Origin: Streptomyces sp. S4.7
GTDB taxonomy: Bacteria; Actinomycetota; Actinomycetes; Streptomycetales; Streptomycetaceae
Assembly: GCF_010384365.1 (NCBI RefSeq)
Contig: NZ_CP048397.1
Coordinates: 6,902,585-6,966,584, forward strand
Direction of reading: 5' to 3'
Length of the DNA stretch: 64,000 bases
The translations under genes were made by a program, and so were the position numbers. The notes beneath the pieces are model-generated. The model was not told the origin of the DNA, did no database searches, and was given only the letters and a program-made list of their open reading frames with translations. Every line of letters begins with the position of its first letter. Within the stretch, counting starts at the first letter, position 1. Positions 1 through 9,410 of this stretch are shown here, in pieces.

Positions 1-1488
1 GCCCGGATGGGTCCCCGCGGCGTTGCTCGCCGCGGTCTCGAAGACGTACGGGTGGTAGTTGCGGCCCCCGATGATCACGACGTCCTTGACACGGCCGGTG
101 ACATAGAGCTGGCCGTCGTCGAGGAATCCCTGGTCGCCGGTGTGCAGCCAGCCGTCGCGCAGGACCTTGTCCGTCTCGTCCTTCTGCTGGTAGTAGCCGG
201 ACATCAGGGAGGGGCTGCGGAGCAGGATGTCGCCCTGCACCCGGTCGGCCACATCCGTACGGGACTCGTCCACGACCCGTACCTCCGTCCCCAGCACGGG
301 TGTTCCCGACGAAGCCAGCTCCTGGCGGTCCGGGTCGTCCGGGCCGGCCTCCACCACCTTGCCGGTGTCGGCCAGCACGTCCCGGCGCACCGTCGTGGTG
401 ATCATGGGGTCCCCCGGCACGCACATGGTCGCCGCCAGCACGGTCTCGGCCATGCCGTAACACGGCATCATGGACGTCGCCCGGTAGCCGTAGGGGCTCA
501 GCCGCTCCGCGAACCGGCGGAGCGTGGCCGCGTTGACAACCTCCGCGCCGTTGCCGGCGACCCGCCACGCGCTGAGGTCCAGGCCGGCCAGCTTCGCGTC
601 GGGGATCTTCGTGGCGCACATCTGGTACGCGAAGTTCGGCGCCGAGGTGAAGGTCCCCCGGTAGCGGTGGAGCGCCCGCAGCCACCGTTCGGGCCGCAGC
701 GCGAAGGACAGCGGGGGCATGGAGGCGACGGGGAGGCCGTGGAGGAACGGCGCGAGGTTGCAGCCGATCAGGCCCATGTCGTGATGCAGCGGCAGCCAGG
801 TGACGATCAGCTCGCCCGAACGGAAGCAACGGTCCCCGATCGACGCGGCGTTGGACATGATGGCCCGGTGCGTCAGCGCCACCCCACGGCTGTTGCCGGT
901 GGTCCCCGAGGTGAACTGGATCAGGGCCAGGTCGTCGGCGTCCGCCCGTACCGACGTCGGCACGTAACCACCCTCGAAGGGCGGCTCGATTATCTCGACG
1001 CCCGCTTCCTGGCACGGGCCCGCCACGGCGTCACGGAAGGACGGTGCGGAGATCACTGCGCGTGGCTCGGCCCTGCTGATCAGCAGCCGCAGCCGGTCCG
1101 ACCAGCGCTGACGCCGCATCGTGGACAGCGGGGGCTCCGACACGAACGGGACGGCGCCGAGCAGGAAACAGCCGTGCAGCGCGGCGTAGGCGTCCGCGCT
1201 GGTGTCGAGACAGATACCCACCCGGTCACCGGGCCGCACGCCCGCCTCGGCGAGAGTGGTCGCCGCCGCGCCCGCGCGCTCGACGAGTTCGGCGGCGGTC
1301 AGCCGCACGGTCCGGCCCTCGGACTCCTCGATGTAGCACATCGGCTGGTCGGGGTAGAGCTCCGCACGCTCAAGCAGGGCGGCGCCGATGGTGGGGGCAG
1401 ACGTCAGGGCGACGCGCTCCGCCGCCGCATCGGGCCGGTACTCCGCCCGGTCCTCGTGCACGTCCTCGATCGCTGCGACAGATGTCAT
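1..1488 (-). CDS. Fatty acyl-AMP ligase (FAAL), 3' end cut by window start
   Basis: Adenylates a free fatty (or polyketide) acid and passes it to an acyl carrier protein. The minus strand is open from ATG at 1488 to base 1, giving 496 residues. FAALs are usually about 570-600 residues, so the C-terminal lid is mostly missing. Visible landmarks are the adenylation P-loop FTSGTTGNSRGV, the FAAL-typical WLPLHHDMGLIG, the YGMAET motif, and the late GWLHTGDQGF and GRVKDVVIIGGRNYHP motifs. The last is the FAAL form of the hinge region. It diverges from the PKS starting at 1817 across a shared promoter region, which suggests it loads a starter onto one of that protein's ACPs. Which acid it takes cannot be read from sequence. 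Confidence 0.9.
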   Translation of the reverse strand, partial: MTSVAAIEDVHEDRAEYRPDAAAERVALTSAPTIGAALLERAELYPDQPMCYIEESEGRTVRLTAAELVERAGAAATTLAEAGVRPGDRVGICLDTSADAYAALHGCFLLGAVPFVSEPPLSTMRRQRWSDRLRLLISRAEPRAVISAPSFRDAVAGPCQEAGVEIIEPPFEGGYVPTSVRADADDLALIQFTSGTTGNSRGVALTHRAIMSNAASIGDRCFRSGELIVTWLPLHHDMGLIGCNLAPFLHGLPVASMPPLSFALRPERWLRALHRYRGTFTSAPNFAYQMCATKIPDAKLAGLDLSAWRVAGNGAEVVNAATLRRFAERLSPYGYRATSMMPCYGMAETVLAATMCVPGDPMITTTVRRDVLADTGKVVEAGPDDPDRQELASSGTPVLGTEVRVVDESRTDVADRVQGDILLRSPSLMSGYYQQKDETDKVLRDGWLHTGDQGFLDDGQLYVTGRVKDVVIIGGRNYHPYVFETAASNAAGTHPG

Positions 1489-1816
1489 GAGTTCATCCCT
1501 GTGATTGTGCCCGGTGACGTACTCCGCGCGCCGCAGGGTGACGCGGCCGTCCGGAGACAAGGAAGTAAATTCTGCTCTGTGCAGGCGCGTGAGGTTTTCC
1601 TCGCGCGGCTCGTGCACGGATTTACGCCGCTTATCTCGGGGTGACATGCGGCAAGCCTCAACCTTGCCCAAAGGGAGTGTCGCAGTCAAGAAGTTCAACA
1701 GCGCCGTGCGTCAGCTTTAGGGCTGTTTAAGAAAGACGCTAGGCGCTGGCCAGAAACTATGGCCAATAGTGTCGCCGCGTGCTGTTCGATCAGCTACCTC
1801 GAAGGGTACCCATACT
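1489..1816. other. Divergent promoter region between FAAL and first PKS
   Basis: This 328-base intergenic stretch separates the FAAL (minus) from the PKS (plus). It is less GC-rich than the flanking genes. Besides the TTAG-type repeats listed separately, it has a GAAGGG ribosome-binding candidate at 1801-1806. I see no small gene in it. Confidence 0.6.
1716..1745 (+). promoter_or_regulatory. Candidate SARP box, three repeats at 11-bp spacing
   Basis: TTTAGGGC (1716-1723), TTAAGAAA (1727-1734) and GCTAGGCG (1738-1745) place their AG step at 1719/20, 1730/31 and 1741/42, so exactly 11 bp apart. SARP activators are known to bind heptamer direct repeats spaced by one or two helical turns. The site lies about 70-100 bp before the first PKS start. 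Similar sites precede several genes in the right half of the window. Confidence 0.5.
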
Positions 1817-4800
1817 GTGCTCGCTCTAGTCTTTCCCGGTCAGGGTTCGCAGCGTCGAGGTATGGGTGCGCAGCTCTTCGAGGCGTTCCCCGAGCTGGTC
1901 GTGCAGGCCGACGAGATCCTGGGATATTCCATCGAGACCCTCTGCCGGGAGAATCCGGACGGGAATCTGGAGAAGACCCAGTACACGCAGCCGACGTTGT
2001 ACGTCGTCAATGCGCTGAGCTATTTCGAGCACCTGAATTCCTCCGGCGAGATCCCTGACTTCCTGGCCGGACACAGCCTCGGTGAGTACAACGCGCTTCT
2101 CGCTGCGGGCGTATTCGACTTTGCCACCGGATTGCGGGTGGTCCAGAAGCGCGGAGAGCTGATGTCGCGCGTGAACGACGGCGGAATGGCCGCCGTCGTG
2201 GGCCTCGACGCCGACCGGGTGGCCGAGGTTCTCGCCGGCCCCGGACTGGAATCGCTGTCCGTCGCCAACTACAACAACCCCGCCCAGATCGTGATCGCCG
2301 GCCCCCGAGACCGGATCGAGGCCGCCCGGTCGGCGTTCGAGGGGGCGGGAGCCGGGCTCTACACCGTCCTGCGGGTCGGTGGAGCCTTCCATTCCCCCCA
2401 TATGGCCGGTGTTCAGGAGGAGTTCGCGGAGTTCCTGGGCGGGGTCGAACTGGCCGCCCCCACCGTACCCGTGCTCTCCAACGTGACCGCGCGACCGCAC
2501 GGGCCCGACGTCACCGATCTGATGGTCAGTCAGCTCACCCGGCCCGTGCTGTGGACCGACAGCGTGCGCCACCTGATCGACCAGGGCGTCGAGGACATCC
2601 GGCAGATCGGACCGGGGCGCGCCCTCATCGGACTCGTACAGGCCACCCAGCGGGACGCGGCAGAGCGCCGCGCGCAGGAGCCGAGCACGGCGGAGGACCG
2701 GGCGGACACGACGCCCACCCCCGCGCAGCCCGCCACCACGCTGTCCGCCAACCCGACGCCCGACACGACCGCGACGGCGACGCCGACCGCCGAGACCGCC
2801 GGGGAACGGATCCGTACGCTGCGGCTGCGCCGTCCCGCACGGGACCGCGCCCAGGGTGGCACCGACCACACCGAGGAACAGCTCACCGCCCTGCTCCTCG
2901 CCGATCTGCGGACCATCGTCACCCGCGTGCTGACGGCCGACCCGGGAGCGCTGCGGGCGGAGACCGAACTCAGCGCCCTCGGCTTCGACTCCATCAAACT
3001 GATCGAGTTCGCCGACCAGCTCCGCGAGGAGTTCGGCGTCGACCTGACACCGTCGGTGTTCTTCGAGTACTTCACCATCGGCGCGTTCACCGCACATCTG
3101 CTCGCCGAGCACCGGGACACGGTCGTGGCCCGCTACCGGGACGGCGCCGCGGGCGGCGCGGAACAGACGCCCCCGGCGCCCGCCGAGGCCGCCGGGCGTG
3201 CCCGGTCCGGCGCCGTACCCGCGCCCCGTGACGGCGCCACCGCCGCGGCGGGCGGCGCACAGCCCGCCGCCGGTACCGGATCCGACGCCGTCGCCATCGT
3301 CGGGGTGAGCGCCGTCCTGCCCGGCTCCGCGGACCTCGACGAGTTCTGGCGGCACCTGGTCGACGGCACCGAACTGGTGACGGACACCCCGGCCGACCGG
3401 TGGCGGTCCTGGGCCGGACCGGAGCGCGCCCCCGGGGTGCGGGGCGCGCTCATCAAGGACTTCGACACCTTCGACTGCCGGTTCTTCGGAATCTCGCCCG
3501 GCGAGGCCGAACTGATGGACCCTCACCAGAGGATCTTCCTCCAGACCGTGTGGAAGGCGTTCGAGGACGCGGGACGGCGCCCCACCGAACTCGCCGGCAC
3601 CCGCACCGGTCTGTTCGTGGGTCACGGCTCCATGGACTACGTGGAGGTCCTCGCGCACAGCGCGGCCGGTACCCAGTCCCACACCGCGACCGGGCTCGCG
3701 CACTCGATCCTCCCCAACCGGATCTCCCACCAGCTCGACCTGCGCGGACCGAGTGAGTCCGTCGACACCGCCTGCTCCTCCTCACTGGTCGCCCTGCACC
3801 GGGCCGTACGGAGCCTGCGCGAGGGAGAGTGCGACCTCGCCGTCGCCGGCGGCGCGAGCATCCTCATGAGCCCCACCCCCTTCGACTCCTTCCAGCAGGC
3901 CGGAATGCTCGCGCCGGACGGGCGCTGCAAGACCTTCGACCGAGCCGCGGACGGCTACGTACGCGGCGAGGGCGTCGTCGCCGTCGTACTCAAGCCACTC
4001 GACAAGGCCCTCGCGGACGGCGACCACGTCTACGCCGTCGTGCGCGGCAGCGCCGTGAACCACGGCGGGCGCAGCGCCTCACTCACCGCGCCCAGCCCGG
4101 ACGCGCAGGCCGACCTCATCGCCACCGCGTGGCGCCGGTCGGGACTCGACCCCGCCACCGCCACCTACATCGAGACCCACGGCACCGGGACCAGCCTCGG
4201 CGACCCCATCGAGATCGAGGGCCTCAAGAAGGCGTTCGCCACGCTCCACCGGGACTGGGGCCACACCGAGCGGGCCGAACCGCACATCGGCCTGGGCTCG
4301 GTCAAGACCTCCATCGGTCACCTGGAAGCGGCGGCGGGCCTCGCGGGCGTCGTCAAGATGCTGCTGGCGCTGCGCCATGAACGGCTGCCCGCGCTCCGGC
4401 ACTTCGGCGAACTCAACCCCTTCATCCGCATGGACGGCAGCCCGTTCAGGATCGTCGACCGCACCGAGGCCTGGCCGCGTCTGACGGACGGTGAAGGGGC
4501 GCCGGTCCCACGCCGCTGCGGGGTCAGCTCCTTCGGCTTCGGCGGCACCAACGCACACGTGGTGCTGGAGGAGTTCATCGCCGCACCGGCCCCGGACGAG
4601 GCCGCGGACCCGGCGGCCGGACCGTATCTGGTGCCCCTGTCCGCCCGTACCCCCGGCGCCCTGCGCGAGTACGCGGACGCGGTGGTGCGCTGGCTGGACG
4701 AGCACGCGCCCGAGAACGGGGCACCGGCCTTCGACCTCTCCGCGCTGGCCGACACCCTCCAGCTCGGCAGGGACGCCATGGACGAGCGCCTGGCCCTCGT

Positions 4801-7800
4801 GGTCGCCGACACCGACGACCTGTACGACGGGCTGGTCCGCTATCTGCGCGGCGAGGACGCCGACACCGCCTGGTACGCGGGTAACGCGGCCGGCGCCGGC
4901 GCGCTCTCCGGCGTCCTGCTGAGCGACGCGGAAGGGGCCGCCTATCTCCAGGCCCTCCTGGACCGCGGAGCGACGGACAAACTGGCCCGGCTCTGGGCCG
5001 CGGGCGCGGACCTCGACTGGCGGGAGCTGCGCGGCGACCGCCCCGTCCGCCGGACACCGCTGCCGACCTACCCCTTCGAACGGCGGCGGTGCTGGCCGCA
5101 GGACCTCGTACCCCGGCAGGCCGTGACGCCGGCCGGAGCTGTGCCCGTCCCCCACGCGGGCGTGCCCGCTCCGGTGCCCGCCGCCCCGGTGACGGACGAG
5201 CAAGTCGGCGCCCACCTCGCCGCCGTGTTCGCCGAGACCCTGAAGTGGCGCCCGGAGGAGGTCGACCCGGGGGTCGCCTTCGACGAGCTCGGACTCAACT
5301 CGCTGGTCATCGAGCAGCTCCGGCGTCGCCTGGTGGCCCACTACGGCCCCATCGACAGCACGACGTTCTACGTCTACAAGAACCTCGCCGACCTGACCAG
5401 GTACGTCGCGGGGAAGGCACGCGCCGAGGGGCTGACTCTGCCCGCCGTGGGAGGGCAGGGAACCGCCCTCGCTCCCGCCCCGGCTGCGGTGCCCGCGCCC
5501 GCCGTCGCTCCCGCCCCCGCTGCCGTACCCGCGCCCGCGCGCCCCGTCTCCACCCCCGTCTCCGCCGCCGCGGGCACCGGCGGCGGTGACATCGCCATCA
5601 TCGGCATGAGCGGCCGCTATCCGAAGGCCTCGTCCCTGGCCGACTACTGGAGCAACCTGCTCGACGGACGCGACTGCGTCGGCGAGATCCCCATGGACCG
5701 GCCCGGCTACCGGCGCTACGCCGAGCTCGCACGCGAGCGCTACGGTGACAAGTGGTACCGATGGGGCGGATTCCTCGACGACGTCGACGCGTTCGATCCG
5801 CAGTTCTTCCAGATCTCGCCGCGCGAGGCACGGGCGCTCGACCCGCAGGAGCGACTGTTCCTGGAGACCGCCTGGGAGACGCTGGAGGACGCCGGCCACA
5901 CCAGGAAGAGCCTGGCCGACCCGACGGCGGGCGACGCGCGGGGATCCGTCGGTGTCTTCGCCGGAGTGACGTTCAACAACTACCAGATGTTCGCGGCGAA
6001 CGATCTGGAGCACGGGCAGTGGCAGCCCATCAGCTCGCAGACCTTCTCGATCGCCAACCGGGTGTCCTACCTGTTCAATCTGGGCGGCCCCAGCCTGACC
6101 GTGGACACCGCCTGCTCGTCGTCGCTGTACGCCATCCACCTGGCCGTCGCGAGCATCAGACGAGGCGAGTGCGAGACGGCGCTGGCAGGCGGCGTGAACC
6201 TCTCGCTCCACCCCAGCAAGTACATGATGCTCGCCGAAGCCGGTTTCCTGGCCGAGGACGGCCGCTGCCGGGCGTTCGGCGACGGCGGCACCGGCTACGT
6301 ACCCGCCGAAGCCGTCGGCGCGGTGCTGCTCAAACCGCTGGAGCGCGCCCTGGCCGACGGAGACCAGGTGTACGCGGTCATCAAGGGCTCCGCGGTCAAC
6401 AGCGACGGCCACACCTTCGGCTACAGCGTGCCGAACCCCGTCGCCCAGAGCGAGCTGATCACCGCCGCGCTGGCGGACGCCGGGGTCGGCGCGGAGACGA
6501 TCAGCTACGTGGAAGCCCACGGCACCGGCACCAGCCTGGGCGACCCCATCGAGATACGCGGCCTCACCGACGCGTTCGCCGCTTCCACCGACGCCCGCCA
6601 GTTCTGCGCCATCGGGTCCGTCAAGTCCGGCATCGGGCACGCCGAAGCCGCGGCCGGCATCGCCCAGGTCACCAAGGTGGCACTCCAGATGCGGCACGGC
6701 GAACTGGTGCCCTCCCTGCTCCACTCGGCCACGACCAACAGCAACCTGGAACTGGACAGGACACCGTTCAAGGTCCAGCGGGAGCGGACCCCCTGGGAGC
6801 GGCCCCGCACCACCGGCCCGGCCGGGGACGAGCTGGTCCACCCCCGCCGCGCGGGCATCAGCTCCTTCGGCGCGGGCGGCGTCAACGTACACCTGGTGCT
6901 GGAAGAGGCGCCGGCCGTCGCCACCCCGCCGGCGCCCGCGCGTGACCTCGTCTTCCCCCTGTCCGCCCGCGAGCCCGAGACCCTGCGGGACCTGGCCGCA
7001 CGGATGGCCGGCCATCTGCGGAGCCGGCCCGCCGGTGCGATCCGGGTGGCCGACGTCGCCCACACGCTCCAGAGCGGCCGTGAACCGATGGAGCACCGCG
7101 CGGCGTTCGTCGCCGACGACCTCCCCGGGATCCTGAAGGGGCTGGACGAGATCGCGGCGCCGACCGGCGGCCCCTCCTCGGTCAGCACGGGGCACCGCGA
7201 ACCCCGTTCGACCCCGCCGCCCCTGGCCGACGGCGCGTCACCCAGCGAGGTGGCGTCCGCGTGGGTCGCGGGCGCGGCACCGGACTGGGCCGCGCACCTG
7301 CGGGGACTGTCGCCCCGCCGCGTCTCCCTGCCGACCTACCCCTTCGCCCGCCGCCGGTACTGGATGGCGGAAGCCGGACCGACCGCGCAGGCGCCCACGA
7401 CGGCGCCCCCCGTTACCGCGCCCCCCGCTGTCGCGGCCGCCGCCGCCGACGTCCGGCCCGGCGACGCGGGCGAGACCCTGCTGAACCGGCTCGCCGGCCT
7501 CCCCGAAGGGGAACGCAATCCGGCGCTCGCCTCCTACCTCCAGACCGAACTCGGCCGTCTCCTCGAATTCCCCCCGGACGCCCCGCCGGACCGCCGGCGC
7601 GGCTTCTTCGACCTGGGCATGGATTCGGTGATGTCGGTGCGGCTCGGCAACACACTGGAGGAACTCCTGGGCATCGAGCTGTACACCAGCGTCACCTTCG
7701 ACTACCCCTGCGTGGACGACCTCACCGGGTTCCTGCTGGAGCAGCTCGACCTCGACACGCCCGAGCCCGCCGCGCAGAGCGTCACACCCACCCGCGTCGG

Positions 7801-9286
7801 GACCGCGCCCGTCCAACGCACCGTCCACTACCGGGTGGACTGGGAGCCGGCGGCCGGGCCGCCGCGGAACGACGCGCGGCTCACGGGCTCCGTACTGGTC
7901 TTCGACCCGGACGGACGGCTCTCCGAACTGGCGCGGGAGCACGCCGGGGACGACGCGCGGATCGTCACCGTACGCACCGGCGACACCTTCGCCGGCTCGG
8001 CGGACTCCTACCGGATCCGGCGGGAGAACGACGAGGACTACGCGACGCTGCTCGCCGCCCTGGGAACCACACCCACCACCGTCATTCACGCCTGGCCGGG
8101 CCCCGAGGCCGGTCTCACCTCGGTGTTCCGCCTCACCCAGGCGCTGATGCGCGGCCGGGTCTCCCGCCCGCTGCGGCTGCTGCGCGTCGAGACGTTCAGC
8201 GGTGAGCACCCCGACGCGATGGCGGAGGCGTTCGGCGGATTCGCCCGCTCCGTCCGCCACGAGAACCCGAACCTCGTCTACCAGGCGCTGACCGTCGCCG
8301 TCACCGACGACCCGCCCGCGGACGTCCTGCGCGCCTGCGTCGGCGAACTGGCCTTCGACGACGCCGCGGAAGCCGAGGTACGGCACGACCGGGCCGGGCG
8401 CTGGACCCGCCGGCTGCGTGAACTGGCGCCCGCCACCGGGACCCCCAAGGTCGCCGTACGCGACGGCGGCACCTACGTCATCACCGGCGGCGGTGGCGGC
8501 CTCGGCCTCATCTTCGCCGAGCACCTGGCACAGCAGTCCCGGGTACGGCTCCTGCTGCTGGGCCGCTCCGAACTGGACGCCACCCGCCGGGAAGCACTCG
8601 ACCGGATCCGTTCACTGGGATCCGAGGTGGTCTACGAGAGCGTGGACGTCAGTGACGCCGCCGAAGTCACCCGCGTACTGGACGAGACCCGGAGCCGCTG
8701 GGGCCGGCTGCACGGCGTCATCCACTCGGCCGGAGTCCTGCGCGACGCGCTGATACTGAACAAGAGCGCCGACGAGATCGGCACCGTCCTGTCCGCGAAG
8801 GTCGACGGCGCACGCGCCCTGGACGAGGCGACCCGCCTCGACGAACTCGACTTCTTCATGACGTTCTCGTCCCTGGCCGCACTCGCGGGCAACCCCGGCC
8901 AGGTGGACTACGCGTTCGCCAGCCGGTTCCTCAACGCCTTCAGCCGCGGCCGCGAGCGGCAGCGCGCACAGGGCGAGCGCTCCGGCGCCAGCATCACCGT
9001 CGTATGGCCCTTCTGGCGGGACGGCGGAATGCGCGTGGACGCCGAGACCGGCGGCTTCGTCCGCAGGCGGCTCGGACTGGAACACCTGCCGACGGACGCG
9101 GGCGTCGAAGCGTTCGACATCGCCCTGCGCACCGCCGAACCGGAGATCGGGGTGGTGCTCGCCGACCGCGAGAAGCTCGACCGGGTCCTGCGGATCGAAC
9201 GCCCCGAGGAGAGCCCCGACGACATCTCCTCTTCCCGCACCACCGCCGTGGAACTGCTCGACACCTTGGAGGAACTGGGGCTCTGA
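1817..9286 (+). CDS. Type I PKS: AT-ACP-KS-ACP-KS-ACP-KR
   Basis: Megasynthase of 2,489 residues. I chose the GTG at 1817 because it has GAAGGG upstream and the protein then begins LALVFPGQGSQ, as FabD-type acyltransferases do; an in-frame GTG at 1769 is possible. Order: FabD-like AT (about 1-290; GHSLGE near 85, GAFHSP near 190, so malonyl-type), ACP (355-430, GFDSIK), KS (490-920, DTACSSS near 650), ACP (1127-1197, GLNSLV), KS (1257-1700, DTACSSS near 1429), ACP (1895-1977, GMDSVM), KR (from about 2218, TGGGGGLG, Tyr in GQVDY). Neither KS is followed by an AT, only by the short KS-flanking remnant seen in trans-AT systems. The single N-terminal AT must therefore serve several ACPs. Next gene: 124 bp downstream. 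Confidence 0.9.
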   Translation: MLALVFPGQGSQRRGMGAQLFEAFPELVVQADEILGYSIETLCRENPDGNLEKTQYTQPTLYVVNALSYFEHLNSSGEIPDFLAGHSLGEYNALLAAGVFDFATGLRVVQKRGELMSRVNDGGMAAVVGLDADRVAEVLAGPGLESLSVANYNNPAQIVIAGPRDRIEAARSAFEGAGAGLYTVLRVGGAFHSPHMAGVQEEFAEFLGGVELAAPTVPVLSNVTARPHGPDVTDLMVSQLTRPVLWTDSVRHLIDQGVEDIRQIGPGRALIGLVQATQRDAAERRAQEPSTAEDRADTTPTPAQPATTLSANPTPDTTATATPTAETAGERIRTLRLRRPARDRAQGGTDHTEEQLTALLLADLRTIVTRVLTADPGALRAETELSALGFDSIKLIEFADQLREEFGVDLTPSVFFEYFTIGAFTAHLLAEHRDTVVARYRDGAAGGAEQTPPAPAEAAGRARSGAVPAPRDGATAAAGGAQPAAGTGSDAVAIVGVSAVLPGSADLDEFWRHLVDGTELVTDTPADRWRSWAGPERAPGVRGALIKDFDTFDCRFFGISPGEAELMDPHQRIFLQTVWKAFEDAGRRPTELAGTRTGLFVGHGSMDYVEVLAHSAAGTQSHTATGLAHSILPNRISHQLDLRGPSESVDTACSSSLVALHRAVRSLREGECDLAVAGGASILMSPTPFDSFQQAGMLAPDGRCKTFDRAADGYVRGEGVVAVVLKPLDKALADGDHVYAVVRGSAVNHGGRSASLTAPSPDAQADLIATAWRRSGLDPATATYIETHGTGTSLGDPIEIEGLKKAFATLHRDWGHTERAEPHIGLGSVKTSIGHLEAAAGLAGVVKMLLALRHERLPALRHFGELNPFIRMDGSPFRIVDRTEAWPRLTDGEGAPVPRRCGVSSFGFGGTNAHVVLEEFIAAPAPDEAADPAAGPYLVPLSARTPGALREYADAVVRWLDEHAPENGAPAFDLSALADTLQLGRDAMDERLALVVADTDDLYDGLVRYLRGEDADTAWYAGNAAGAGALSGVLLSDAEGAAYLQALLDRGATDKLARLWAAGADLDWRELRGDRPVRRTPLPTYPFERRRCWPQDLVPRQAVTPAGAVPVPHAGVPAPVPAAPVTDEQVGAHLAAVFAETLKWRPEEVDPGVAFDELGLNSLVIEQLRRRLVAHYGPIDSTTFYVYKNLADLTRYVAGKARAEGLTLPAVGGQGTALAPAPAAVPAPAVAPAPAAVPAPARPVSTPVSAAAGTGGGDIAIIGMSGRYPKASSLADYWSNLLDGRDCVGEIPMDRPGYRRYAELARERYGDKWYRWGGFLDDVDAFDPQFFQISPREARALDPQERLFLETAWETLEDAGHTRKSLADPTAGDARGSVGVFAGVTFNNYQMFAANDLEHGQWQPISSQTFSIANRVSYLFNLGGPSLTVDTACSSSLYAIHLAVASIRRGECETALAGGVNLSLHPSKYMMLAEAGFLAEDGRCRAFGDGGTGYVPAEAVGAVLLKPLERALADGDQVYAVIKGSAVNSDGHTFGYSVPNPVAQSELITAALADAGVGAETISYVEAHGTGTSLGDPIEIRGLTDAFAASTDARQFCAIGSVKSGIGHAEAAAGIAQVTKVALQMRHGELVPSLLHSATTNSNLELDRTPFKVQRERTPWERPRTTGPAGDELVHPRRAGISSFGAGGVNVHLVLEEAPAVATPPAPARDLVFPLSAREPETLRDLAARMAGHLRSRPAGAIRVADVAHTLQSGREPMEHRAAFVADDLPGILKGLDEIAAPTGGPSSVSTGHREPRSTPPPLADGASPSEVASAWVAGAAPDWAAHLRGLSPRRVSLPTYPFARRRYWMAEAGPTAQAPTTAPPVTAPPAVAAAAADVRPGDAGETLLNRLAGLPEGERNPALASYLQTELGRLLEFPPDAPPDRRRGFFDLGMDSVMSVRLGNTLEELLGIELYTSVTFDYPCVDDLTGFLLEQLDLDTPEPAAQSVTPTRVGTAPVQRTVHYRVDWEPAAGPPRNDARLTGSVLVFDPDGRLSELAREHAGDDARIVTVRTGDTFAGSADSYRIRRENDEDYATLLAALGTTPTTVIHAWPGPEAGLTSVFRLTQALMRGRVSRPLRLLRVETFSGEHPDAMAEAFGGFARSVRHENPNLVYQALTVAVTDDPPADVLRACVGELAFDDAAEAEVRHDRAGRWTRRLRELAPATGTPKVAVRDGGTYVITGGGGGLGLIFAEHLAQQSRVRLLLLGRSELDATRREALDRIRSLGSEVVYESVDVSDAAEVTRVLDETRSRWGRLHGVIHSAGVLRDALILNKSADEIGTVLSAKVDGARALDEATRLDELDFFMTFSSLAALAGNPGQVDYAFASRFLNAFSRGRERQRAQGERSGASITVVWPFWRDGGMRVDAETGGFVRRRLGLEHLPTDAGVEAFDIALRTAEPEIGVVLADREKLDRVLRIERPEESPDDISSSRTTAVELLDTLEELGL

Positions 9287-9410
9287 GAGCCCCGCTGGAT
9301 CGGGCCGTACCGGCGGGCGACCCCCGGACGCCCCCGGGCAAGTCCCGGACCCGCCGCCCGGACAGGGTCGGCACCGACGAGTACGGCTCCGACCGAGGAG
9401 GACACGAGCG

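Noticed and set aside
1826..3730. Long minus-strand open frame opposite the first PKS
   Set aside because: It reads as Gly/Arg-rich protein without domains and lies opposite intact AT, ACP and KS motifs on the plus strand. High GC creates such frames.
4079..7195. Minus-strand open frame of about 1,000 codons
   Set aside because: It is antisense to two conserved KS domains, has no recognisable motif and no ribosome site.
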